Assembly (NCBI RefSeq): GCF_002310375.3
Contig: NZ_CP023315.3
Span: forward strand, 3,782,001-3,846,000
DNA length: 64,000 bases
From: Caulobacter vibrioides
GTDB taxonomy: Bacteria > Pseudomonadota > Alphaproteobacteria > Caulobacterales > Caulobacteraceae
Reading direction: 5' to 3'
This document shows positions 26,434 through 37,966 of the stretch, piece after piece (within the stretch, counting starts at the first letter, position 1; the number at the start of each line of letters is the position of its first letter). The position numbers and the translations under genes were made by a program. The notes under the pieces were generated by a model, which saw only the letters and a program-made list of their open reading frames with translations, made no database searches and was not told the origin of the DNA.

Positions 26434-27618
26434 ATGGCCGTCTCGTTTTCGCGCAAGCCCGCCTACGCCGCCGCCGCGCCCGCCTCGGGCGCGCCCGATG
26501 ACCTGCGCGCCAAGCTCATGGCGGCGATCAGCAATCCCTATATCAGCGCCAGCGGCGCGGCCTGCCTGTTCCTGGCCTCGCTGGCGGCGCTGGTCCTGAT
26601 CACCAGCGATCCAAAGGCCGGCGCGCCCTTGATTCGCCTTGAGCTGACCAAGATCGGCGCGACCAAGAACGCGCCGGAAGGCTGGCGCGAGGCGCTGAGC
26701 GGGGATCCGGCCCATGAAGCCAGCCTGGTTCCCGGCGAACTGGGTCTTTCAGCCAGTCCGTTCGGCCCCGTCATGGCCAAGACCCAAGACGAGGCGCCCA
26801 TCGCCGAAGGCCTGGAGAACGCGCCGGCCATCCCGCAGGGACCGGGCCTGCCCCAGGCGCCGATGGCGGGCCTGAGCGCCCCTGGCCCTGGCGGCGGCCT
26901 GCTGCCGATCATCGCCGCCGACGGACGAACCGTCGCCGACGCCTATGCCCGCCCCTTCACGCCAGACGGCCGCCCCAAGGTCTCGGTCGTCATTGGCGGC
27001 CTTGGCCTGAACGCCCAGACCACCCGCGCCGCGATCGAGACACTGCCCGGCGAGATCACCCTGTCCTTCGCCCCCTACGCCGAGGGCTTGCAAGGCTGGA
27101 TCGACCTGGCCCGCGCCCATGGCCACGAGGTGCTGCTGGAAACCCCGATGGAGCCGGCGGACTATCCGGCCAACGATCCTGGCCCCTACACCCTGATCGC
27201 GACCAACCGGCCCGACGACACGGTGCGCAAGCTGGAGTGGCTGATGTCGCGCGCGACGGGCTATTTTGGCCTGTCCAACTATCTGGGCGCCCGCTTCGTC
27301 GACAACGATCAGGCGATGAACACCTTCAACGCCGCCCTGAAGGCGCGGGGCCTGGCCTTCATCGACGATGGCTTGGCCGCCCGCCGCGCAGGCCCGATCC
27401 CCCGCGCTTCGGCCGACCGCGTGATCGACGACGAGCTGTCCGCCAGCGCCATCGACGCCCAACTTCGCGCGCTGGAAACGGGCGCGGCCAGCCGGGGCCA
27501 GTCGCTGGGCTCGGGCTTCGCCTATCCGGTGACGATCAACCAGGTCCGGACCTGGGCCGCCGGTCTGCAGGCCCGCGGGATCCAGTTGGCCCCGGCCTCG
27601 GCCCTGGCGCACCGCTGA
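26434..27618 (+). CDS. Divergent polysaccharide deacetylase family (DUF610/YibQ) protein
   Basis: 394 aa. Membrane anchor at residues about 35-55, a Pro/Ala-rich linker to about 170, then the deacetylase-like domain: VSVVIGGLGLNAQTTRAAIETLPGEITLSF, LARAHGHEVLLETPMEP and TGYFGLSNYLGARF. The metal-binding His pair of true polysaccharide deacetylases is not obvious. In alphaproteobacteria it regularly follows envC-ctpA; here the receptor gene separates them. It is 22 bp upstream of rppH, so probably an operon. Confidence 0.85.
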   Translation: MAVSFSRKPAYAAAAPASGAPDDLRAKLMAAISNPYISASGAACLFLASLAALVLITSDPKAGAPLIRLELTKIGATKNAPEGWREALSGDPAHEASLVPGELGLSASPFGPVMAKTQDEAPIAEGLENAPAIPQGPGLPQAPMAGLSAPGPGGGLLPIIAADGRTVADAYARPFTPDGRPKVSVVIGGLGLNAQTTRAAIETLPGEITLSFAPYAEGLQGWIDLARAHGHEVLLETPMEPADYPANDPGPYTLIATNRPDDTVRKLEWLMSRATGYFGLSNYLGARFVDNDQAMNTFNAALKARGLAFIDDGLAARRAGPIPRASADRVIDDELSASAIDAQLRALETGAASRGQSLGSGFAYPVTINQVRTWAAGLQARGIQLAPASALAHR

Positions 27619-27640
27619 GCGTCCTGAGATAAGCTCAGGC

Positions 27641-28129
27641 ATGACTGAGCTGGACCATCCCCAACATCGCCCCAATGTCGGCGTCGTGCTGTTTCACCCG
27701 GACGGCCGCGTCTGGCTGGGCCGTCGCCATCGCCAGGCCCCGCCGTTCAACTGGCAGTTCCCGCAAGGCGGCGTCGATGAGGGCGAGGACCTCGAGGTCG
27801 CCGCCCGTCGCGAACTGGCCGAAGAGACCGGCGTCACGTCCGTGGAGCTTCTCGGGCGCACCGAAGGATGGATCACCTACGACTTCCCGCCCGAGGTTCT
27901 GGCCAATCCCAAGCACGCGCGCGGCTGGCGGGGCCAGAAGCAGGTCTGGTTCGCCTATCGTTTCGTCGGCGAGGAGTCCGAGATCGATCTGGAAGCGGAC
28001 GAACACATCGAGTTCGACGCCTGGCGATGGGGCAGGCTCGACGAAACGCCCGAACTGATCGTACCCTTCAAGCGCGGGGTCTACGAAGCGGTGGTCGCCG
28101 CGTTCCAGGGGTTCGCGCGCGGAGGCTAG
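27641..28129 (+). CDS. rppH: RNA pyrophosphohydrolase RppH
   Basis: 162 aa. Complete Nudix box GGVDEGEDLEVAARRELAEETGV near residues 46-68, preceded by RPNVGVVLFHPDGRVWLGRR and followed by KQVWFAYRF, as in RppH. It removes pyrophosphate from 5' ends of mRNA and so opens them for RNase E. It follows the deacetylase-like gene by 22 bp. Confidence 0.94.
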   Translation: MTELDHPQHRPNVGVVLFHPDGRVWLGRRHRQAPPFNWQFPQGGVDEGEDLEVAARRELAEETGVTSVELLGRTEGWITYDFPPEVLANPKHARGWRGQKQVWFAYRFVGEESEIDLEADEHIEFDAWRWGRLDETPELIVPFKRGVYEAVVAAFQGFARGG

Positions 28130-28159
28130 TCAGTCGTCCGCCGCGAAGGGGAGAGTTGA

Positions 28160-29434
28160 ATGACGGACACGGTTCTGTTGATCCACGGCTATGGCTGCGC
28201 GGGTGACGTCTGGGGTCCGGTCGCCCAGCGGCTTAGGGCCGAGGGCTATCGCGTCGAGGCGCCGACGATCCGCGCAGCGGTGCGGACGGTCGACGGCCCA
28301 AGAGCGGGTCTGGTGGGCCTGACCCTGGCCGACTATGTCGCCGAGATGACCGCCCTGGCCCAGACCCTGACCAAGGAGACCGGCAAGAAGCCGCTGGTCT
28401 TTGGCCACTCCATGGGCGGGCTGATCGCCCAGAAGGTCGCCGAAGCGGGCCATGCCTCGGCCCTGGTGCTGTTCGCCCCCGCCTCGCCGGCGGACGCACG
28501 CGGCAAGCCCAAGCTCTCGCCGGTCTTCACCTTCCTCAACATGGCCATCCAGCCCAAGCCTGAGACCAAGGCGGGCAAGATGTGGAAGACCGGCTTCAAG
28601 TTCGGCGTGATGAACGCGGTGCCGGCCAGCCGTCACGACGCGCTCTACGCCACCATGGTGCATGACAGCGGGCAGGTGCTGGCTGACCTCGCCTGGCCGG
28701 ACAAGGATCCAAACAAGGCCGCGTACGTTGACGCCGCCAAGGTGACGATCCCGATCCTGGTCATGGCCGGCGCGCTGGACCGGACCACGCCGCTGGATGA
28801 CGTACAGCGGATCGGCCGCAAGTACACCAGCGCCGACATCAAGATCTATCCCAACAACGCCCATTATCTCATAGACGAGCCGAACACGATGAAGATCCTC
28901 GATGACGTGATCGCCTGGCTGCGGGGCAAGAACCAGACGCCCGCCGCCCAGGCCGCACCGGCTCCCAAGGCCGCACCGGCGCCTTCGCCCGAACCCGCCA
29001 AGCCGGCGGCGACCGCCCCGGTCGAGGCGCCCGCGCCCGCGCCGGAACCAGTGAAGGCCGCCGAACCGGCTCCCGCTCCCAAGAAGGCGGCGGCCAAGCC
29101 CAAGGCCGAGCCGAAGCCCAAGACCCCGGCTCCCGCCGCCAAGAAGGCTGCGCCGAAAGCCAAGGTGGCCCCGGCGGCCGCCGCCCCGGCCAAGGCGGCT
29201 CCCGCGCCGAAGGCCAAGGCCGCAGCCAAGCCGGCGGCTGAAAAGGCGCCAGCCGCCAAGAAGCCCGCTGCGCCCAAGGCTGCGGCCAAACCCGCCGCGA
29301 AGCCCGCAGCCAAGGCCGCGCCTGCCGCCAAGACGCCGGCCGCCCCAAAGGCCGCTCCAAAGGCCGCCCCAAAGCCCGCCAAGCCGCCTGCGACAAAGGC
29401 GCCGGCCAAATCCTCGCCCAAGGCCGAGAAGTAA
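28160..29434 (+). CDS. Alpha/beta hydrolase with long Ala/Pro/Lys-rich tail
   Basis: 424 aa. Residues 1-258 form an alpha/beta hydrolase: VLLIHGYGCAGDVWGPV, nucleophile FGHSMGGLIAQ near 91, and GALDRTTPLDDV and NAHYLIDEP for the Asp and His. Residues 259-424 are a low-complexity tail of Ala, Pro and Lys, with many PAAKKPA/KAAPK units like histone-H1-type or TolA-like segments. The tail is in the same frame with no interruption. The tail could bind nucleic acid or the envelope. GGGGAGAG precedes the ATG. Confidence 0.82.
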   Translation: MTDTVLLIHGYGCAGDVWGPVAQRLRAEGYRVEAPTIRAAVRTVDGPRAGLVGLTLADYVAEMTALAQTLTKETGKKPLVFGHSMGGLIAQKVAEAGHASALVLFAPASPADARGKPKLSPVFTFLNMAIQPKPETKAGKMWKTGFKFGVMNAVPASRHDALYATMVHDSGQVLADLAWPDKDPNKAAYVDAAKVTIPILVMAGALDRTTPLDDVQRIGRKYTSADIKIYPNNAHYLIDEPNTMKILDDVIAWLRGKNQTPAAQAAPAPKAAPAPSPEPAKPAATAPVEAPAPAPEPVKAAEPAPAPKKAAAKPKAEPKPKTPAPAAKKAAPKAKVAPAAAAPAKAAPAPKAKAAAKPAAEKAPAAKKPAAPKAAAKPAAKPAAKAAPAAKTPAAPKAAPKAAPKPAKPPATKAPAKSSPKAEK

Positions 29435-29444
29435 GTGTAGGCTG

Positions 29445-29472
29445 ACCCCGCCGGCTGCTTCGTCGGCGGGGT
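29445..29472 (+). terminator. Terminator-like hairpin between hydrolase genes
   Basis: Nine-base arms ACCCCGCCG and CGGCGGGGT around a 10-base loop, followed by GTT and then the next gene. It may be partial termination or only structure. Confidence 0.45.
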
Positions 29473-29485
29473 GTTAGGGGCGTTC

Positions 29486-30235
29486 ATGCACGCACCGGTG
29501 ATCATGGTCCACGGCGCTTTCTGCGGTGGATGGACCTTCGATGCGTTCCGCGCGCCGTTCGAGACGGCGGGCCACCGCGTGATGACGCCTGACCTCATCG
29601 GCCATGACGGCGCCAGCAGCGCGACCGGCGTCTCCATGTCGGACTATGCGCGGCAGATCAGTCGCCTGATCGAGGCCTGCGAGTCTCCTCCGATCCTGAT
29701 CGGCCACTCCATGGGCGGCCTTGTCGCCCAGATGGCGGCGTCTCGCGCGCCCGTGTCCAAGCTGATCCTGTTGGCGCCGTCGCCCCCCTGGGGCGTCTCC
29801 GGCGCCAGCCTTGAGGAGGCCGTCTCGGCGGTCAGCCTCTACGCCCTGGGCCCCTATTGGATGCAGGCCATCGCACCGGACTATGGCGTCGTGCGTCGCT
29901 ATAGCGTCGATCGCCTTGAGCGCGCCGAGCGCAAGGCGATCTTCGCCCGCATGACGCCCGAGAGCGGGCGCGCGCTATGGGAAACGCTGAACTGGTGGCT
30001 CGACCCGTTCATGACCACCAATGTGCGCGCGCCGACCTGTCCGGTCCTGGCGATCGCCGGGGGCAAGGACGTGATCCATCCGCCCGCCACCGTTCGCCAG
30101 ACCGCCGCGCGCCTGGGCGGCCAGGCCGAGGTGTTTTCCGAGATGAGCCACTGGCTGCCCGGCGAGCCCGGTTGGGAAAGGGTCGCCGCACGCTGCCTCG
30201 ACTTCATTGCAGCCGAAGGCCGCGCGGCGGCCTGA
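29486..30235 (+). CDS. Alpha/beta hydrolase
   Basis: 249 aa from the ATG at 29486, preceded by AGGGG; the frame extends five codons further up. PVIMVHGAFCGGWTFDAF, the nucleophile IGHSMGGLVAQ near residue 73, GGKDVIHPPATV and SEMSHWLPGEPGW are the fold's key elements. It resembles the DltE/MhpC-type or AB_hydrolase_6 group; substrate unknown. It follows the tailed hydrolase by about 50 bp and is convergent with the gdx gene. Confidence 0.84.
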   Translation: MHAPVIMVHGAFCGGWTFDAFRAPFETAGHRVMTPDLIGHDGASSATGVSMSDYARQISRLIEACESPPILIGHSMGGLVAQMAASRAPVSKLILLAPSPPWGVSGASLEEAVSAVSLYALGPYWMQAIAPDYGVVRRYSVDRLERAERKAIFARMTPESGRALWETLNWWLDPFMTTNVRAPTCPVLAIAGGKDVIHPPATVRQTAARLGGQAEVFSEMSHWLPGEPGWERVAARCLDFIAAEGRAAA

Positions 30236-30244
30236 GCTCGCTGC

Positions 30245-30565
30245 CTATTGCGGGCTGAAGACCTTCAGCCCGAGGATGCCCGCAACAATGAGCCCGAAAC
30301 AAACGAGCCGCGCGGCCGTGGCCGGCTCCTTGAACACGACAATGCCGACGATGGCCGTGCCGACCGCGCCGATGCCGGTCCAGACCGCATAGGCGGTGCC
30401 CAGGGGCAGGGTCTTCACAGCCCATCCCAAGAGCCCCATCGACAGGACGAGGCTGATGGCCGTGAGCACGGTGGGAATCGGCCGCGTGAAGCCTTCGGTG
30501 AACTTCAGGCCCACGGCCCAGCCGATCTCGAACAGGCCCGCGACGAAGAGAATGATCCAGGCCAC
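30245..30565 (-). CDS. gdx: SMR-family guanidinium exporter (Gdx/SugE)
   Basis: 106 aa, four membrane helices. It has the Gdx-type helix 1 [17 protein letters not shown] with the essential membrane Glu13, and [17 protein letters not shown] in helix 3. The start is GTG at 30565 with AAGGGG upstream. The protein exports guanidinium in exchange for protons as an antiparallel dimer. Upstream sits a guanidine-II riboswitch, which supports the substrate and distinguishes it from EmrE-type drug pumps. Confidence 0.93.
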   Translation of the reverse strand: MAWIILFVAGLFEIGWAVGLKFTEGFTRPIPTVLTAISLVLSMGLLGWAVKTLPLGTAYAVWTGIGAVGTAIVGIVVFKEPATAARLVCFGLIVAGILGLKVFSPQ

Positions 30566-30587
30566 GACGAGCCCCTTGTTTCAGAAG

Positions 30588-30637
30588 CGGGGTCGTCCCC
30601 AGGAAACGCAAAAGGCGCGGGGTCGTCCCCGCGCCTT
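30588..30637 (-). promoter_or_regulatory. Guanidine-II (mini-ykkC) riboswitch
   Basis: On the minus strand two hairpins with identical ACGA loops: P1 11-bp stem AAGGCGCGGGG-ACGA-CCCCGCGCCTT (30612-30637) and P2 GGGG-ACGA-CCCC (30589-30600), joined by a short linker, with the AAGGGG ribosome site just after. This is exactly the mini-ykkC layout; the two loops bind guanidinium and pair up. P1 is followed by TTT on the minus strand, so it can also end transcripts from the upstream gene. Confidence 0.92.
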
Positions 30638-30676
30638 CGCTAGATAAGTCCGCGCCCCGAGGGACGCAACGACCGC

Positions 30677-31375
30677 TTAGCGGCTGGTCGTGCTGTACAG
30701 GATCTGCGCGCGCTCGAAGTTCTTGCCGACCGAGGTCTCGTCCAGCTTCTTCAGACGCATATAGACCAGACCCGCGCGGCCGCCGGCCCAGGCGTCGTCC
30801 CACGAGACGGTGAAGCGACGGAAGTCGCTGCCGACCGTCTGGTCGTTGCGGATCAGGCGCAGCTGCGGGCTGTTTTCCCAGGTCGCCCAGTCATGCAGGC
30901 CGTTGGCCAGTTCCTGGGCCTGCTCCTGGGCCTGCGAGCAGTCGATCGTGACCGTGCAGACGTTGCGGTTCGAACCCGGGTTGTCCAGGGTGATGTTGAA
31001 CGGCTTCTCCAGCGCGAAGATCCACTGCTCTTTCTTCTTCTTGAAGCCGTAGTCCTTGACCAGCTGGGCGAAGTCACCGCCGGCGACCTGCGGCTTGCAG
31101 ACCTTGTCCAGCACGTCGAGCAGGCGGACGGTGAAGGGGTCGGTGGTGCGCGGACCGCGGACCGGCGCGACGTAGGAGTCAGCGGCCGGCGCAGCTTCGG
31201 CGGCGGGCGCGGCGACGGCGGGAGCGGCTTGGTCAGCCGGGGCGGCGGGGGCGGCTTGATCCGCCGGAGCCGGCGTCGCGGCCGGGGTGGACGCAGGAGC
31301 CGTGGTTTGCTCCTGAGCGAAGGCGGAGGTCGAGACCGCGCCGAGGGCGATCAGGCTGACGAGCGCAAGGCGCAT
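30677..31375 (-). CDS. Secreted protein with Ala/Pro-rich linker, unknown
   Basis: 232 aa from the ATG at 31375, whose signal peptide is MRLALVSLIALGAVSTSAFA; the frame reaches 31411 but without a better start. An Ala/Pro-rich linker (about 22-75) leads to a domain with TVRLLDVLDKVCKPQVAGG and NVCTVTIDCSQAQEQAQEL. Three Cys may form disulfides. I do not recognise the family. It ends before the guanidine riboswitch, whose first hairpin may serve as its terminator. Confidence 0.65.
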   Translation of the reverse strand: MRLALVSLIALGAVSTSAFAQEQTTAPASTPAATPAPADQAAPAAPADQAAPAVAAPAAEAAPAADSYVAPVRGPRTTDPFTVRLLDVLDKVCKPQVAGGDFAQLVKDYGFKKKKEQWIFALEKPFNITLDNPGSNRNVCTVTIDCSQAQEQAQELANGLHDWATWENSPQLRLIRNDQTVGSDFRRFTVSWDDAWAGGRAGLVYMRLKKLDETSVGKNFERAQILYSTTSR

Positions 31376-31523
31376 AGGCAAGGTATCCCCAACAAGACGA
31401 GAGGTCGGCATTAAAACCGACAGACGGTCCCTCGCAACCCTTATGGGCGCCGATTAAGACCAAGATTGGGCCACAGGTGTAATTTTATCTCCAGCGGCGC
31501 GACAGCAGATCGCTTTGGGCGCG

Positions 31524-31554
31524 AAAACGCCCCCGATCCAGAGGACCGGGGGCG
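31524..31554 (-). terminator. Terminator at the end of the atp operon
   Basis: On the minus strand, CGCCCCCGGT/ATCGGGGGCG type stem (one mismatch or wobble) with a seven-base loop followed by TTTT. It is 35 bases after the atpC stop. Confidence 0.75.
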
Positions 31555-31588
31555 CTTCAAGATCAGCTCGACAAGGGGCCGAGTCGGA

Positions 31589-31849
31589 TCAGGCCGCTTC
31601 GACGGCGTGCTCCGCCAGGATCGTCAGGCCCTCGGGACCAACGTCAGCAAAACCGCCCTGGATGTCGAACACCTTGGTGGTCGCGCCGTCCTTCACGGTC
31701 ACCTTGCCTTCGCGCAGGGTGGTCATGAACGGGGCGTGGTTGGCCAGTACGCCGAAGTCGCCTTCAGCGCCCGGAGCCTGGACCATGTCCACCTCGCCCG
31801 AGAACAGTTCGCGCTCGGGAGCGACCAGAGAGAAGTGCAGCTTGGCCAT
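31589..31849 (-). CDS. atpC: F1 ATP synthase epsilon subunit (short form)
   Basis: 86 aa, shorter than the usual 130-140. The N-terminal beta-sandwich (LHFSLVAPERELFSGEVDMVQAPGAEGDFGVLANHAPFMT) is complete, but the C-terminal two-helix domain that inhibits the enzyme in many bacteria is absent. Short epsilon subunits are known in alphaproteobacteria. The start overlaps the preceding gene's stop (ATGA), so translation is coupled. Confidence 0.93.
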   Translation of the reverse strand: MAKLHFSLVAPERELFSGEVDMVQAPGAEGDFGVLANHAPFMTTLREGKVTVKDGATTKVFDIQGGFADVGPEGLTILAEHAVEAA

Positions 31850-32099
31850 CAGTTGAACGTCTCCTCGACGCCGCCCAGAGCGGCCTCGATGTCTTCATCG
31901 GTCTGGATCTCAGTTCCGCAGAACGGGCAGAAGCGGATCGTCGCCAGCACAACGCCGGTTTCGCCTTCTTCTTCCCGCTCGCCGAGATTCAGCAGGATCA
32001 GGCCGCTGTCATGCTCGATCAAGCCGGCGTTGGCGTCCGGAGACACCGCTTCGGCCAGCTCGTCACAGCAGAAATTGGCCAGGTCCGTCTCTTCGGTCA

Positions 32100-32100
<1 letters not shown>
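31849..32100 (-). CDS. Small Cys-containing protein inside the atp operon, unknown
   Basis: 83 aa. It begins in the atpD stop (TAATG) and ends in the atpC start (ATGA), so it is translationally tied to both. Acidic, with two cysteine pairs: Cys11-Cys12 (NFCCDEL) and Cys58/Cys61 (FCPFCGTEI), which could bind a metal ion or be redox-active. I know no function. It is unlikely to be a shadow because of the exact coupling and the sharp composition difference from other frames. Confidence 0.78.
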
Positions 32101-33758
<1,658 letters not shown>

Positions 33759-33763
33759 CTAGA

Positions 33764-34639
33764 TCAGACGGCTTCGGCGCCGGAGATGATCTCGATCAGC
33801 TCCTTGGTGATCTGGGCCTGGCGGGAACGGTTGTACTCGAGGGTGTAGCGCTTGATCATATCGCCGGCGTTGCGCGTGGCGTTGTCCATGGCGGTCATCT
33901 GGCTGGCGTAGAAGCCGGCCATGTTGTCCAGCAGAGCCGAAAGGATCTGGACCGTCAGGTTGCGCGGCAGCAGGGTCTCGAGGATGGCCTCTTCCGAGGG
34001 TTCATACTCATAGACCGCCGTCGGCCCCGAGGCGGCTTCGACGCCCTCCACGGTGGCCGGGATCAGCTGCAGACCGGTCGGGATCTGCTGCACCACCGAC
34101 TTGAAGCGGCTGTAGAACAGGGTGACCACGTCGGTCTCGCCTGCCTCGTACTCGCGCGTGATCACGTCGGCGATCGGCTGCGCCACGGCCAGCGTCAGCT
34201 GACGGTAGGACGACAGGTCGAAGCTCTCGACGATACGACCGGCATAGGGCTTGGCGAGCTGCGCCGTCACCTTCTTGCCGACGCAGATGATCTGCACGGA
34301 CTTGCCCTGAGCGATCAGCCCATCGATGTGAGCCCGCGCGGCGCGGACGATCGACGAGGTGAAGCCGCCCGCCAGGCCGCGATCGGCCGCAGCGACGACC
34401 ACCAGGTGGCGATCATCACGCCCCGTGCCCGCCAGGAGCTTCGGGGCCCCGTCGCCGGACACGCCGGTGGCGAGATTGGCGATGACGCTGGCCAGACGCC
34501 GGGCGTAAGGGCGGGCGGATTCCGCCGCGTCCTGGCTCCGGCGCAGCTTGGCGGCCGCCACCATCTGCATCGCTTTCGTGATCTTTTGCGTCGCTTTGAC
34601 GCTCGAGATCCGATTGCGCATTTCCTTCAAGCTGGCCAT
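33764..34639 (-). CDS. atpG: F1 ATP synthase gamma subunit
   Basis: 291 aa, the central rotor shaft. N-terminal [36 protein letters not shown] and C-terminal [28 protein letters not shown] with [12 protein letters not shown] are the two coiled-coil helices and are almost invariant in the family. It lies between atpA and atpD as normal. Confidence 0.97.
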   Translation of the reverse strand: MASLKEMRNRISSVKATQKITKAMQMVAAAKLRRSQDAAESARPYARRLASVIANLATGVSGDGAPKLLAGTGRDDRHLVVVAAADRGLAGGFTSSIVRAARAHIDGLIAQGKSVQIICVGKKVTAQLAKPYAGRIVESFDLSSYRQLTLAVAQPIADVITREYEAGETDVVTLFYSRFKSVVQQIPTGLQLIPATVEGVEAASGPTAVYEYEPSEEAILETLLPRNLTVQILSALLDNMAGFYASQMTAMDNATRNAGDMIKRYTLEYNRSRQAQITKELIEIISGAEAV

Positions 34640-34673
34640 TCGGCGCTACTCTCTCCGAGCGGTTCCGAGGGGC

Positions 34674-36236
<1,563 letters not shown>

Positions 36237-36255
36237 TTAAGGCGCGCTTATACGC

Positions 36256-36810
36256 TCAGGCGCGCTTCAGGGCGAATTTCAGGGAATCGAGCTTCGAACG
36301 GAGCGAAGCGTCGAAGAGACGCGAACCAACGCGCACCTTCAGACCGCCCAAGAGGGACGGATCGACGCGCGTGGAAACTTCGGGGGTCTTGCCGAGCGCC
36401 TCGGCGAGGGCGGCTTGCACGCCCTTCAGCTGGGCGGGCGACAGGGCGGCGGCCGAGACGACCTCGGCGGTGACGACACCGCGGTGCTTGGCCGACAGCT
36501 CGGCGAAGGCCGAGATCGCGCCCAGCAGGTCGCCGGTGCGACCGTTGGCCGCGACGAGGCCGAGAAACTTGGTGGTCAGCATGTCGAACTTGGCCTTCAC
36601 GGCCACGGCGACAAGACCCTTGCCCTTGTCCTCAGCCGAGAAGGCCGGGCTTTCGATCAGGCGGCGCAGGTCGGCGCTGTCGGCGATCATCGCCTTCAGG
36701 CTCTTAAGGTCGGCCTCGACCTTAGCCAGATTGCCGTTCTCGATCGTCAGTTCGAAGAGGGACTGCGCATAGCGCTGACCCGCATCCGTCGCCTTGGTTT
36801 CGTCCGCCAC
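36256..36810 (-). CDS. atpH: F1 ATP synthase delta subunit
   Basis: 184 aa from the GTG at 36810 (GGGCGG upstream), a typical delta length; an in-frame TTG at 36849 would add 13 residues. It contains [19 protein letters not shown] and the C-terminal [30 protein letters not shown]. It connects the F1 head to the peripheral stalk. It is the first gene of the operon here; the F0 genes are elsewhere, as usual in alphaproteobacteria. Confidence 0.94.
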   Translation of the reverse strand: MADETKATDAGQRYAQSLFELTIENGNLAKVEADLKSLKAMIADSADLRRLIESPAFSAEDKGKGLVAVAVKAKFDMLTTKFLGLVAANGRTGDLLGAISAFAELSAKHRGVVTAEVVSAAALSPAQLKGVQAALAEALGKTPEVSTRVDPSLLGGLKVRVGSRLFDASLRSKLDSLKFALKRA

Positions 36811-37002
36811 TTGGTATCCGCCCGGTGCGTTGTAAATCGCCGCCGACAAGAAGTTTAACCCTCATCGCGACTTAAAGGCTTGAACGCGCTTGAAAAAAGC
36901 ACATGGACGGTCGGCGCTGCCGCGCCGCCCCGTCCGAAGCCGCGCGCCTGATAACACGGGCCTTTCGCAGTCGCAACCAAAGGGGCGCAACCAACAGCCC
37001 TG

Positions 37003-37239
37003 TCAGTCTCCGGCGCGGCGGAATATGGCCGAGCCCGAAGCCGCCAGTCCGCCGTCGGCGCGCCGCAACTCGCCCTGGACGAAGACGAGGCTGCGCGTGG
37101 CGCGCTCGACCCAGGCCTTGGCCCCAAGATCGCCCGCCGGCTCGCCCGCGCCGTAGTCAACGGTCATCGAGGTCAGCGACGTTTCCTCGCCTGCGGCCTT
37201 GCGCAGAACGGATTCCAGTTGGGCGGCGAGGCTCATATC
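37003..37239 (-). CDS. Short thioesterase-like (hotdog C-terminal half) protein
   Basis: 78 aa from the ATG at 37239 (a second start at 37251 adds four residues). AKAWVERATRSLVFVQGELRRADGGLAASGSAIFRR is like the last strands of PaaI-type hotdog thioesterases, which are usually 130-150 aa with a longer helix-bearing N-terminus. It may be a cut-down relative or a remnant. Function not assigned. Confidence 0.5.
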   Translation of the reverse strand, partial: DMSLAAQLESVLRKAAGEETSLTSMTVDYGAGEPAGDLGAKAWVERATRSLVFVQGELRRADGGLAASGSAIFRRAGD

Positions 37240-37272
37240 CATGGACTTCAACTAGTCCTGTCGCCGGAAAAG

Positions 37273-37303
37273 AAAAAGGGGCGGCGAGAAATCCCGCCGC
37301 CCC
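37273..37303 (-). terminator. Rho-independent terminator after the CC_3452-like gene
   Basis: On the minus strand GGGGCGGCG/CGCCGCCCC, an eight-base loop, then TTTTTCTTTT. It is about 94 bp after the stop of the upstream secreted protein gene and 34 bp before the small hotdog gene. Confidence 0.85.
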
Positions 37304-37396
37304 ATTAAGGCGAATGCTCGAGGAAACAGCCAGACTGGGCCGGAGAAACAGCGGCCCGCAACGCGCCTGGTACTAGAGGTAAAGCGATAGGTGTTC

Positions 37397-37720
37397 CTAC
37401 TTAGCCGCGACCTTGGCCGAGGCGTTGCAGCGGGTCAGGTCGTCAGCGTCCAGCGACTTGGTTTCGCCGCCGAAGGCCGAGACGCGGCCCACTTCCTTGG
37501 CGAGCGCCTTGCAGGCGGCCGCAGTGAGGGCTCGCGAGGGGGCTTGAGCCGAGACGCACTCGGCGCCCTCGCAGACAAAGACAGCGCCGCCGGCGACGAC
37601 CTTGGTCTTGGCCGCGACAGGCGCATCCAGCGCAGCGGCGATGCGACCGTCGGCGAAGGCCGAACCCGCGAACATGGAAACAGACAGGGCGGCGACAGCC
37701 GCCAGCGAACGGAGCTTCAT
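37397..37720 (-). CDS. Small secreted Cys protein (CC_3452-family-like)
   Basis: 107 aa from the ATG at 37720 behind GGAGGG; the frame extends upstream without a good start. Signal peptide MKLRSLAAVAALSVSMFAGSAFA, then a domain with VVAGGAVFVCEGAECVSAQAPSRALTAAACKALAKEVG and DDLTRCN. Four Cys residues suggest two disulfides. It resembles the small periplasmic family named after Caulobacter CC_3452; function unknown. Confidence 0.7.
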   Translation of the reverse strand: MKLRSLAAVAALSVSMFAGSAFADGRIAAALDAPVAAKTKVVAGGAVFVCEGAECVSAQAPSRALTAAACKALAKEVGRVSAFGGETKSLDADDLTRCNASAKVAAK

Positions 37721-37866
37721 GTGAGAGCCCTCCGGCTTTGGGGAAGTTGCGGTCAGATCGAGGATCGGTGAAACGCGTGTACTGGCCGCTCGACCCCGGG
37801 GATGGCAGCGCCGGTATCCCCACCGGTGCTTCGGGTCCGAACTAAGCATCGCTTAGATATCAGTGA

Positions 37867-37899
37867 TAAGAAATTGCGCAAGCTCAATTTCGCTTGCGC
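37867..37899 (-). terminator. Hairpin after the small membrane protein gene
   Basis: GCGCAAGC/GCTTGCGC 8-bp stem with an eight-base loop; on the minus strand it is followed by AATTTCTT. About 70 bp after the stop of the membrane gene transcribed toward it. Terminator-like. Confidence 0.5.
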
Positions 37900-37966
37900 G
37901 TCGCATTTTCGGAAAACGCAGGTTTCTAGCGAAACACGGCCCGACTCGCGCGGAAACGGCGAGCCG

